Shown: positions 17,862-26,025 of the stretch, one piece after another
Position numbering within the stretch: position 1 is the first letter of the stretch
How the letters are laid out: the number at the start of each line of letters is the position of its first letter
IMG/VR virus record: IMGVR_UViG_3300042343_001079
Coordinates: 1 to 41,835 of that record
DNA length: 41,835 bases
Source of the DNA: a virus
Reading direction: 5' to 3' (one strand)
Notes under the pieces: generated by a model
The model's database searches: none
What the model was told of the DNA's origin: nothing
Seen by the model: only the letters and a program-made list of their open reading frames with translations
Translations under genes and position numbers: made by a program

Positions 17862-20800
17862 CTCATTAATTTATTTTTCACTAGAATAAATCCATTACTA
17901 TTTTTATTCCATGTAGTTTTATTGTTATCATAATTATCAACACCATTCAAAGTTAATAATGCAGTTTTAGTTTCATTATCAGGAGATTCAATTACCTCAT
18001 ATCCACTTATATATCCTGCTGTACCATTTGGCTTAATTGCTTTCAAACTAATAACTATATCATTTGTATATTTGGTTAAGTCTGTTAAGAAATCAATAGT
18101 CTCCTCTTTGTATTTATTATTATATCTAATCAACTTCTCACCCCAATAACTCTTAAATATTTTTGATATCTTTCCATTATTTGAGGTGAAGTTTTTATCA
18201 GGGTTAATTGACTTTAAAAGAATTTGTTTTTCAAAATTCTCTAAACCATTCTTATCTCTAAATGCACCATATAATAATAAATATATTAAACTATCTTGGT
18301 CACTTGAAAATATGTCCTTTGGGTTATCTAAATTTATTTTTAAATACGGCAAGAAGTCTGTTTCAATACGCTCTGCAATTCCAGATAACACATCCTGTAT
18401 TCCAGTTAATGAATTAATTAATTTAAAAACAAAGAAATTTCCAGTTTTATCCACATACCCATCATGACCAAGATATGAATTATGAGTTGAAATCACAAAT
18501 AATGCTTTGCTTAAAACTTTTTGATATTTCTCTTGAGCATCAAGAATTGCTTTTGTTAGAATGTTAATATTATTATTAACCTTAACCATCTCATTATCAA
18601 CATATAACTGATAATTATTTGATACATCAAACTTTATACTCTTTTCAGAACTAAATTCTTCATTTATTTGTTCAATAAATCCATCAGAATTATTCTTTAT
18701 ACTATCTTTAATTGTCTTAACATAATCATCTATTGTTTTTTGGTAATCTGTTGGAACACCCAATAACTTAAATTCACCTAATGTTGTTGGATTGTAAACA
18801 CCATTAACATTATTCAATGATTTTAATATCAAAGAAACCAATTCAATATTATATGCTTTTGAATTTTCTTGAATGGCTGAATTAATTGTATTAACATAAG
18901 CAGTAGAGGCTTCAACTAATTCTGTTGCCAAAGTAATATAATTTAATGTGGTTGCTGTAGTATCAATTTCACCTATTGTCTTATATGCGTTAACAACCTT
19001 AACATCATCAAAATTTTCTGTCTTACCTTTCTCCTTTTCTCTTATAAAATCTAATATCTTCACATCCATATCATCCAAACTATTATCAGTCTTATCAGCC
19101 CTTGCATCATAAACCTCTGTGTTTGCATAATAATTAAATGATAAAGCATTCTGTAACTTATCCACAGCATTACTCAATCCACTTGCACCAACAAACTTGA
19201 AACTCAAATTAACCTTTGCTATCATAGGTTGAAGCCCAATACCTTCAGGATTTATATCCCAATGTAAAGGATCATAACTAATAGTTAAATTATCTGGTAT
19301 AATCTTTGTATGAAAGAAATCCCCAACCCTCAATACCAAAACTGGGGGAACACCAAATGCTGTGTTTCTAGCATCTTTAAATTCTTTGACCTCACCTTCT
19401 CTTATGGTAGGTATTGTATCACCTGGTCTAACACATTGTTGAAGAAATGTCAATCTACCATTCAAACCTTCTGGTGTTGTGGAATGAAAAGCCGGACTAA
19501 AATATTTTAATTTTTCCTTTAAATTATTATAAATAAAAGGATCTGTTTCTTCTATAGTTTCAAAGTAATCACATTCTGTTAAAAGTTTTTGTAAAACCCT
19601 TTTTGATACATTCTTATATAATTTATTTTCTGTTGTTGTAATTTCTTTTTCAATCTTTTGTTTTGTTACCTTAACTTCAGATTCATTTGTTACCAATGTT
19701 GGTTCAACCTTTGGTGCAACACCTTTTTGAATAGCTTTAACATCTTTTATGGCAACTCTTCTACAAGCCATAGCTGGAACACTTGTTATAGCATTTTCTG
19801 TAAAACCACTACAATTTGGGACAGATTTAGTTCCACCAGTTGTTGTGTTGGCAACAACTCCTGTTTCCTCACCAAGAATATTTGTCTTTATTGTAAAGTT
19901 TTTTGATTTTATATTATTTGTTAAATAAGTTGTAACACTACTGCTACGTCTTTGACTTAATGCTTTATTATAAGTAATAGATGCTGGTTTTGATGCAGAT
20001 GAGTTAAGGGTTAACTCAATAGTATTTCCCTCATTCTGTGCAAGAAACTCATTACATTCAGTTACAAACTTATTAAGATATGCAAAATTATCTTTTACAT
20101 ATAAATCCATAAAACTTTTTAATTGTGCTTGATTATATAATTTTGATGCTGTATATGAATTAAAAGCACTAACATAATCAGCATTACTTGATTTTGGAAC
20201 ATCATTATCAAAATAAAATGCATATTCCTTATACTTGTCAAATCTTGTATCTGTCTTATCTGGGGGTGTATCAACTTGTGATGGATTTATTGGATCAACA
20301 TTTGTAACAACTGTTCTTTTGATATAACTAACATCATCTTTAACTGATGAACTTTCCTTAACAATTTTTTGAATTTCCTCAAGTTCAGATAAGGTCATTG
20401 TATTATATATCTTTGCCAAATCATATATGTCATATTTCAAACAACCAGCAAAGAAAGATGATAATATACCATTAATAACCTCTGAATTGTTCTCTTTCTC
20501 TAAAATCCTATTTGTGATTAAATTTAACACAGATGGATGATCCACAACAATTGAAAACTCCAATGACCCTGTTCTTGTTGTATTTTTATAAGTGAAAACA
20601 GGTTCTGGTCTCCCCAAAAACTCATTTGAATTCCAAGTGGATGATGATGAATCTGTAACCTTTAAATCATATGGTGGAAACCACATTAACCTTCCACCAT
20701 TTGGACCCTTCTCACATTCTGGCAAATCCAAAAACTTATTTGTTGTCCTCCATGCCAAATTCTCAATAGATAACATATACTTCTTTGAATCATTCCCCTT

Positions 20801-22531
20801 CTTTGGGGCAATGCTCAAATCATATGTTTTATTTATAACTGAACCTTTTAATCTCCTTCCTTCATTTGTAATACCACTTGTCTTTTGCAAACGTTCATAT
20901 GTCATATATGGTGAATCCTTTGTAAATAATCTACAATATTCCTGGAATGAACCCCCAACCAAAGTTTCAGGGTTTTGATACTTATATGTCTTAACTCTTG
21001 AACCTTTTGTTATTTCCTTATATCCATCATTAAAAACCTTGCTAACTTGATCCATAGCATTACCCACATGTTTTAACCTATTTGCCCCATTTGGCTGTGA
21101 GTTAATAATCCTTTGTGTGTCATCCAATATTGAACCATCTTTAAAATCATAATTGGTAGATTCTGTCCCATCAAAAGTGGTTTGTTTTGTTCCATTATCC
21201 CCAAATATCTCACCACCTTTTCCTGCATTCTTTCCTGCATTATTCTTATATTTTGGTGAAACCCATGTTAAACCACCTTCAATACCACCACCATCAATAT
21301 CACTTTTTCCATTAAATCCAATGGCTGGATTGAAAGTTTCCCCCTCATATACCTTTGAAACCTCTGTTGAACTATATACACTCTTTTGAATGCGTCTTCC
21401 AAATTGGTCAATTGGTAAATCACCTTCTGGTGAAAGAATATCAATGATATCCAAATTATCATTCCCAACATAATAGGCACCTTTGTTGTTTGTGAATAAA
21501 TCCAAGAAAGAACCTATTATACCACTCCTTTCATAATTTGGTTTGTATAAATTTTTATTAATATTCTTATATAAGACAGACCTTTGACCAGCCCCCATAT
21601 TATCATAAAATAATTGTGAACCTGTTTTTTTCTGCTGGAATAACCCACCAAGAAAACCCTTATTTCCTTTACCATTTAAACTTATTGATTCATCAAAATA
21701 ACTTCCAATAATAGTTGGAAATGGCAACTCCCCACCAACAAACTCCAATGCCAATTGTGCTGCACCAACAAGCAAATTATTTGGCTTTGTTATACTCCAA
21801 TTTGGTTGAATGATTGGATTTGGTCCTATTATAAGATTATATACATCAAAGGGGTCATTCAAACTTGAAATAGTCTGATCAAACTTCTTGATAATATCAT
21901 ATTTTGTTGTTAACTTTGCAACCCTTTCATTAAAATAATTTGTTAAAACCTTTGCACCCAATCTTGTAATATAAGAATCAGCAGATAAATTGGATTTGGT
22001 TTCAGCATTATCTGTAAGTATGCCAAATGCTGAATATTTAGATGGTTTGAAACTATTATCCCCTACACCCCAATAATATAATATACCTTTTTTTGGTAAA
22101 TTTTTGTCAAACCACTTATCATCATTTTCAATATAAATTGCTGAATCAGTTAAATCATCTTTTGTTGTGTAAAAATTCTCAAACAAATTATCATTTAAAC
22201 TTTTTCTATTAATCTTTAATGCAACAGAATTTTTTATACTATATTCACCGTAATTTGTTTTCTTATTATTTAATACATTTAAATCTTGTGTTTGAATATA
22301 CCCACCAACCCTGCCATATTGATTTTTAACATATAACTCATTTGCATATATTGGCTGGTCAATTAATTTGTCAGGAGAATCCACAACATTTAATATCTTT
22401 GAAAAAGGTGCTACCTCATAGTTAAATGGGGGACTACTCCCAAGGGGGGTTTTCTTGTAAGGAGCTAAATTTTTTGTTATTAAAAACTTCCTAAAAGTAT
22501 CACTATTTCCAAAATCTAAGGGACTTCTCAT
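17858..22531 (-). CDS. Large baseplate protein with an OmpA-like domain, 1557 aa
   Basis: Structural protein between tape measure and gp53-like gene, so a baseplate or tail-tube-junction component. Residues 1-760 hold no motif I can name. Residues about 770-925 look like an OmpA C-terminal (peptidoglycan-binding) fold: EYAFYFDND, a gap, then TIELTLNSSASKPASITYNK, ALSQRRSSSVTTYL and finally ACRRVAIKDV. Beyond this, GVPPVLVLRVGDFFHTKI (about 1060-1077) and GIGLQPMIAKVNLSFKFVG lead to a strand-rich segment of the kind found in gp48/gp54-type tube-capping proteins. The C-terminus is helical, then strand-rich. An ATATTTATAT element lies 9 bases before the ATG. Baseplate location is well supported by context; the exact T4 counterpart is not. 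Confidence 0.65.
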   Translation of the reverse strand: MRSPLDFGNSDTFRKFLITKNLAPYKKTPLGSSPPFNYEVAPFSKILNVVDSPDKLIDQPIYANELYVKNQYGRVGGYIQTQDLNVLNNKKTNYGEYSIKNSVALKINRKSLNDNLFENFYTTKDDLTDSAIYIENDDKWFDKNLPKKGILYYWGVGDNSFKPSKYSAFGILTDNAETKSNLSADSYITRLGAKVLTNYFNERVAKLTTKYDIIKKFDQTISSLNDPFDVYNLIIGPNPIIQPNWSITKPNNLLVGAAQLALEFVGGELPFPTIIGSYFDESISLNGKGNKGFLGGLFQQKKTGSQLFYDNMGAGQRSVLYKNINKNLYKPNYERSGIIGSFLDLFTNNKGAYYVGNDNLDIIDILSPEGDLPIDQFGRRIQKSVYSSTEVSKVYEGETFNPAIGFNGKSDIDGGGIEGGLTWVSPKYKNNAGKNAGKGGEIFGDNGTKQTTFDGTESTNYDFKDGSILDDTQRIINSQPNGANRLKHVGNAMDQVSKVFNDGYKEITKGSRVKTYKYQNPETLVGGSFQEYCRLFTKDSPYMTYERLQKTSGITNEGRRLKGSVINKTYDLSIAPKKGNDSKKYMLSIENLAWRTTNKFLDLPECEKGPNGGRLMWFPPYDLKVTDSSSSTWNSNEFLGRPEPVFTYKNTTRTGSLEFSIVVDHPSVLNLITNRILEKENNSEVINGILSSFFAGCLKYDIYDLAKIYNTMTLSELEEIQKIVKESSSVKDDVSYIKRTVVTNVDPINPSQVDTPPDKTDTRFDKYKEYAFYFDNDVPKSSNADYVSAFNSYTASKLYNQAQLKSFMDLYVKDNFAYLNKFVTECNEFLAQNEGNTIELTLNSSASKPASITYNKALSQRRSSSVTTYLTNNIKSKNFTIKTNILGEETGVVANTTTGGTKSVPNCSGFTENAITSVPAMACRRVAIKDVKAIQKGVAPKVEPTLVTNESEVKVTKQKIEKEITTTENKLYKNVSKRVLQKLLTECDYFETIEETDPFIYNNLKEKLKYFSPAFHSTTPEGLNGRLTFLQQCVRPGDTIPTIREGEVKEFKDARNTAFGVPPVLVLRVGDFFHTKIIPDNLTISYDPLHWDINPEGIGLQPMIAKVNLSFKFVGASGLSNAVDKLQNALSFNYYANTEVYDARADKTDNSLDDMDVKILDFIREKEKGKTENFDDVKVVNAYKTIGEIDTTATTLNYITLATELVEASTAYVNTINSAIQENSKAYNIELVSLILKSLNNVNGVYNPTTLGEFKLLGVPTDYQKTIDDYVKTIKDSIKNNSDGFIEQINEEFSSEKSIKFDVSNNYQLYVDNEMVKVNNNINILTKAILDAQEKYQKVLSKALFVISTHNSYLGHDGYVDKTGNFFVFKLINSLTGIQDVLSGIAERIETDFLPYLKINLDNPKDIFSSDQDSLIYLLLYGAFRDKNGLENFEKQILLKSINPDKNFTSNNGKISKIFKSYWGEKLIRYNNKYKEETIDFLTDLTKYTNDIVISLKAIKPNGTAGYISGYEVIESPDNETKTALLTLNGVDNYDNNKTTWNKNSNGFILVKNKLMR

Positions 22532-22540
22532 TATGTTTTA

Positions 22541-22554
22541 TATATAAATATAAT
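22541..22554 (-). promoter_or_regulatory. ATATTTATAT-type element upstream of the 1557-aa gene
   Basis: On the coding strand ATTATATTTATATA, 9 bases before the ATG at 22531. Same element as at 10748, 24391, 28571, 33551 and 39310. Confidence 0.4.
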
Positions 22555-22574
22555 TACTTGGGGTTTTAATGTTA

Positions 22575-24377
22575 TTATTTATTTGGTTCACCAATAGTTA
22601 ATTGGCTGCTAAAATAATTATCTTTTGAATTTAAAATAACTTTATCTACTTGACCCATTGGTTTAACCACGCCAGTTGCATCCATCATCTTATGAATAAC
22701 ATCTATATTAAGTTTGAACTCCATATTATTAAAATTTGATAAACCATTATCTATTTTATTAGTCAAAATCTGATTATTATTATTACCGTATTGTGGTCCA
22801 CCTGTACCACCAGCATTTGTTGGGACAATTTTACCTGTATTTACATTTTGATTAACCATATTTGAACCAAAATCTTTTAAATCATCAAATGACATTTCAC
22901 CCAATCCTTCTTTTTTAGCCGCAGCAGATAACTGTATCTTAATTTTATCTAATAAATCACCCATACTTGGTAACTTTGTTAGAACTGCTTCCAATCCGGT
23001 TGCAAAACTTGTTGAAGTTCTAAACAACTCTGTTAAATCTGTATAACTATTCTTTATAAAAGACCTCATCTCTTTTTGGTCTATTGATTCATATACGGTG
23101 CTAAGTGCTGGATCAATAAGCCCCCCTCTTACTTTCTCTTGCATTTCAGCAATTCCAGGCGTACCAACAGCACCAAACAAAATCTTATATTTTATTGCTT
23201 GAACATCATTCATTATAATATCTGTAATACTCATTGATTCTCTTGCAAGGTCTTCCATTGTCTTTGGCTCTTCCTTAGATAGTTCTTGCAATTTCTCCAT
23301 TTGTTTATCTGTTAATTCTGAAACTTTCTGTGCAATTGATGCCCCTGTCTTCTCATCCTTAACATTAATTACATACTCACCCTTATCATTCAAATAAGAT
23401 AAGTTAGCAATAAACATTTTTTGGTCTTCTGTAACATCAAACTTGAAATCTATCTCTGCTGACCTTTCATTAAACTCCCTAAGTGCAATTGCCATTTTCT
23501 TCACCTTATCTGCACCTAAACCTGTTGCATCCCCAAGTTCCTTGAACATACCCATAGCTGATGGATTTATTTCAATCCTTCCTGTTTCAACATTCAATTC
23601 TGTGAACATCTCCCCAGCCTTTGCAATACTCTTTATAAGACCTTCTGGACTATTTAATGAACTATTCATCAATGAAAAAGGATCAGCCAAATCACCCATA
23701 AACACACCCAATCTTTGAAATGTAGCAGCCGTTTCAACAGCACCCTCAATATTAAACACCTTATCAGCAAATGACTGAATGGAAGACATATCAACTTTAA
23801 GCATTGCGGCTGTTGCAGCCATCTTTGAAAACCCTAAAACCCCTTCCTTAAAGTTAAATCTATTTAATAAATCAGTATTATTAACAACCTCTTTCATTAT
23901 GGTTTTTGCATCCATACCAATACTCTTAATGTAACTTATTGAATTTTCAACCTCTCCGCCAACTTTAGCAATTGAAATACCAACATCTGAAAAGTTCTTG
24001 GTAAGGTCTCTAGCACTTACATCCATTAAAGTAGTTAGAGCATATAATTTTTCATAAATTTCAGGTGAAAATACAACACTCCTTGAAAGTGCTTGACCTG
24101 TTTGCTCAACCATAGCAACAATATCACCAATATCCCCTCCAAGTCTTCTAACAAGAGGTGCTGTGTCTGCAATAACACCCTTAAATTCATTAATCCTTGA
24201 CCTACCAAGAAGAAAACTTTGGCTTATTCTGGCAGATTCGGTATCCAATGTCACCAAAGCACCAGTAAAGTTTGTCATCTCTTTTATTTGTGTTTTAAGA
24301 AACTCAGGATCAAGGCCAAGTAACTTCCCTTGAAGTTTATTTATACCCCCAAGTACATTATCATAAAATCCTGCCAT
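22575..24377 (-). CDS. Tail tape measure protein
   Basis: 600 aa, long helical protein with few aromatic residues, located after the gp26-like chaperone pair and before the baseplate genes, the usual place of the tape measure. Sequence such as DVSARDLTKNFSDVGISIAK, KVGGEVENSISYIKSIGMD and FNIEGAVETAATFQRLGVFM is typical of tape measures. Length compares with 590 aa for T4 gp29, so a tail of about 90-100 nm is expected at roughly 1.5 angstrom per residue. No lysozyme or peptidase insert is visible. The C-terminal 90 residues are Gly/Asn-rich (AGGTGGPQYGNNNNQ) and then strand-like, possibly baseplate-anchoring. Confidence 0.65.
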   Translation of the reverse strand: MAGFYDNVLGGINKLQGKLLGLDPEFLKTQIKEMTNFTGALVTLDTESARISQSFLLGRSRINEFKGVIADTAPLVRRLGGDIGDIVAMVEQTGQALSRSVVFSPEIYEKLYALTTLMDVSARDLTKNFSDVGISIAKVGGEVENSISYIKSIGMDAKTIMKEVVNNTDLLNRFNFKEGVLGFSKMAATAAMLKVDMSSIQSFADKVFNIEGAVETAATFQRLGVFMGDLADPFSLMNSSLNSPEGLIKSIAKAGEMFTELNVETGRIEINPSAMGMFKELGDATGLGADKVKKMAIALREFNERSAEIDFKFDVTEDQKMFIANLSYLNDKGEYVINVKDEKTGASIAQKVSELTDKQMEKLQELSKEEPKTMEDLARESMSITDIIMNDVQAIKYKILFGAVGTPGIAEMQEKVRGGLIDPALSTVYESIDQKEMRSFIKNSYTDLTELFRTSTSFATGLEAVLTKLPSMGDLLDKIKIQLSAAAKKEGLGEMSFDDLKDFGSNMVNQNVNTGKIVPTNAGGTGGPQYGNNNNQILTNKIDNGLSNFNNMEFKLNIDVIHKMMDATGVVKPMGQVDKVILNSKDNYFSSQLTIGEPNK

Positions 24378-24390
24378 AAAATATAAATTA

Positions 24391-24402
24391 TATATATAAA
24401 TA
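24391..24402 (-). promoter_or_regulatory. ATATTTATAT-type element upstream of the tape measure gene
   Basis: On the coding strand TATTTATATATA, 13 bases before the ATG at 24377 and immediately after the hairpin at 24404-24436. Confidence 0.35.
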
Positions 24403-24403
24403 G

Positions 24404-24436
24404 AATAAGGGATGATTTTTTACATCATCCCTTATT
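24404..24436 (-). terminator. Hairpin at the end of the small chaperone gene
   Basis: Thirteen perfect pairs, AATAAGGGATGAT (24404-24416) with ATCATCCCTTATT (24424-24436), loop TTTTTAC. The small gene's TGA (24427-24425) lies inside the stem. No long T-run follows on the minus strand, so it may be a weak terminator or an RNA-processing or stability hairpin separating chaperone and tape-measure messages. Confidence 0.55.
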
Positions 24437-24619
24437 ATTATTATTGTTATTAACATCCTCTGTCCACTTGCTTATCAAGAATTTCCGAAGAAATATTGGC
24501 ATAATCAAGAACTCAGAATATGAAACATGTAAAAGTTTTTTTAAATAATAAAATTCTGTTGATTGTGATAGCCTATAATCCGAAGAAAGGGCGAAAGAAC
24601 TCCACCCCAAACCCAGCAT
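24425..24619 (-). CDS. Small tail-assembly protein overlapping the gp26-like gene
   Basis: 64 aa. The core LSQSTEFYYLKKLLHVSYSE, then FLIMPIFLRKFLISKW, resembles the short second proteins found between chaperone and tape measure in many tailed phages (helical, with an MP-x3-R motif). It starts at 24619 inside the gp26-like gene and overlaps it by 47 bases in another frame. The codon before the ATG is TGA, so the frame is open only from this ATG. It could be made by internal initiation or as a frameshifted C-terminal extension of the gp26-like protein (the shift would be +1 or -2). Real coding is supported by position and composition, not by a recognised family. Confidence 0.6.
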   Translation of the reverse strand: MLGLGWSSFALSSDYRLSQSTEFYYLKKLLHVSYSEFLIMPIFLRKFLISKWTEDVNNNNNNKG

Positions 24620-25322
24620 TCACCGTGGTCACATCTCCTGATGGGGTCTTGATATCTTTTTTCATATTAAGTTTAGGCTCATTTTCAGTTAAATATCTAC
24701 GTATAAATTTTGAATCAGCAATTGGCATAGTCTCCACATATTTAACAATGTTAGTCTTATCAATATCACCATTAATTTCAACAATTTCCCTAGATAATCG
24801 TAATGTTACCTTGGGTGCAATCCTTGATGGGGGGTAATTGTCAATTATATCATTTACCTCCAATATTTCACCATATGTCAAAGGCTTTAATTTAACCACA
24901 TCCCCACTCTTGGGAAGTGTAACTGTATATGTTCCATCATCATTTGGTTTATTACCAGGTTCAATGCTTAATTCACCCAAATCAACAGTTGCCTTAAAAG
25001 ACTTTCCTGTCTTGGGGTCAGTAACCGAAAGTTCAATATCTGAACCAAAAGAAGTATTTCTCAAAAAGATTAGAATTGCTTCTATATCACTTTCAATCAT
25101 ATCCTCTGGTCTTATATCATATTCGTATATTTTGTTTTTTAAAAGTTGTAATGTGAAATTCTTGCTATTACCTAATAATAGATTCTCATCAGCTGCTGTT
25201 AAATAACCAACCTTAACTGCTTTCTTCTTGTTTTTGTAAAAGATGCCCCCAGAAGGTAATTGAACCACATCATGGGGTAAATCAAAATTTGATTGACCAT
25301 ACTCTTTAGATTTATCTTCCAT
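24573..25322 (-). CDS. Baseplate hub assembly protein, T4 gp26-like (tail chaperone)
   Basis: 249 aa. The N-terminal half matches the T4 gp26-type family: DVVQLPSGGIFYKNKKKAVK, then VGYLTAADENLLLG, then NKIYEYDIRPEDMIESDIEA and ILIFLRNTSFGSDIEL. That is the LPS-G-xx-Y, strand, LTA-x-DE, R-x4-G-D order. The C-terminal half has VKLKPLTYGEILEVNDIIDN and a helical region. It lies just upstream of the tape measure, where tail assembly chaperones are encoded, and ends GFGVEFFRPFFGL inside the overlap with the 64-aa gene. In T4, gp26 acts in hub assembly and is not abundant in virions. The start at 25322 is the only ATG near the conserved N-terminus. Confidence 0.75.
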   Translation of the reverse strand: MEDKSKEYGQSNFDLPHDVVQLPSGGIFYKNKKKAVKVGYLTAADENLLLGNSKNFTLQLLKNKIYEYDIRPEDMIESDIEAILIFLRNTSFGSDIELSVTDPKTGKSFKATVDLGELSIEPGNKPNDDGTYTVTLPKSGDVVKLKPLTYGEILEVNDIIDNYPPSRIAPKVTLRLSREIVEINGDIDKTNIVKYVETMPIADSKFIRRYLTENEPKLNMKKDIKTPSGDVTTVNAGFGVEFFRPFFGL

Positions 25323-25376
25323 AAATTTTATTTTAAAAATAGATTTAAATTGAAGAAAAGAAAATAGTTAAAATAA

Positions 25377-25418
25377 AAAATCCATATGTAAATGTTAATA
25401 CATAAACATATGGATTTT
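25377..25418 (-). terminator. Intrinsic terminator after the tail tube gene
   Basis: AAAATCCATATG (25377-25388) pairs with CATATGGATTTT (25407-25418), 12 pairs, and on the minus strand the stem runs into a T-rich tract (GGATTTTTTATTTT). It lies 22 bases after the tube stop, as expected for a very highly expressed monocistronic gene. Confidence 0.75.
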
Positions 25419-25440
25419 AACCCAATTAAATCTATTAATT

Positions 25441-25929
25441 TTAATAAACCAATATACATCTATCTGGCTGAATAGTTACACTAATTCCTGCAATTGCATC
25501 AGAACTATAACTTAAACTACCAAAGTCAACATTTGTTAATATACAACCTTCAAGCAACCATTTTTCAATTACAACTCCTGTTGGGTCAAGCATTTCTAAG
25601 GTTAAATTTTGCTTATATCCAGCAGCATATCCCATTCTACCTGTAACTGATTCAGCATGTAATCTAACCCACTCCATTAAGGCTTGTGACGCTGATGGTC
25701 CAATTGGATCCCTAAACTTAACACTAATAGCTTCCCACTTAAATCTTCCTGAAACATATGTTGATGTATTCAAGAATTGTATCTCTGTTGAAGCTATGCT
25801 AATCTTAGGTCTTGATGCTGTTTCAACAAACCATTCATTTATACCCATACTTGATGGAAACCTCAAAATGAACCTATTTTCCCTTTTTGGTTCGTATGGT
25901 AGGGGCATTTTCATTAATAAATCAGCCAT
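25441..25929 (-). CDS. Tail tube protein, T4 gp19-like
   Basis: 162 aa, matching T4 gp19 (163 aa) in length. The characteristic start MPLPYEPKRENRFILRFPS, then NEWFVETASRPKISIA, the strand pair STYVSGRFKWEAISVKFRDP, the conserved DPIGPSASQALMEWVRLH, then LDPTGVVIEKWLLEGC and the end VTIQPDRCILVY follow the tube-protein order. It forms the inner tube on which the sheath assembles. A strong terminator follows. In T4 the sheath gene is adjacent; here sheath and tube are separated by about 4.5 kb of accessory genes. Confidence 0.93.
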   Translation of the reverse strand: MADLLMKMPLPYEPKRENRFILRFPSSMGINEWFVETASRPKISIASTEIQFLNTSTYVSGRFKWEAISVKFRDPIGPSASQALMEWVRLHAESVTGRMGYAAGYKQNLTLEMLDPTGVVIEKWLLEGCILTNVDFGSLSYSSDAIAGISVTIQPDRCILVY

Positions 25930-25966
25930 ATCTTATTTTTTTAATTTTTTTTATAATATTTATTGT

Positions 25967-25974
25967 TATCTTTG
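25967..25974 (+). promoter_or_regulatory. Possible host-type -7 box (TATCTTTG) for the homing endonuclease gene
   Basis: TATCTTTG fits the Bacteroidetes TAnnTTTG box, 51 bases before the ATG at 26026. The region about 20 bases upstream is T-rich but lacks a clear TTTG. A small hairpin (25976-25981 with 25988-25993) lies in the predicted leader. Confidence 0.4.
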
Positions 25975-26025
25975 TTATGAGTTTATTCTCATACATTTTA
26001 TAAATATCAAGTAAATAGAAAAAAT

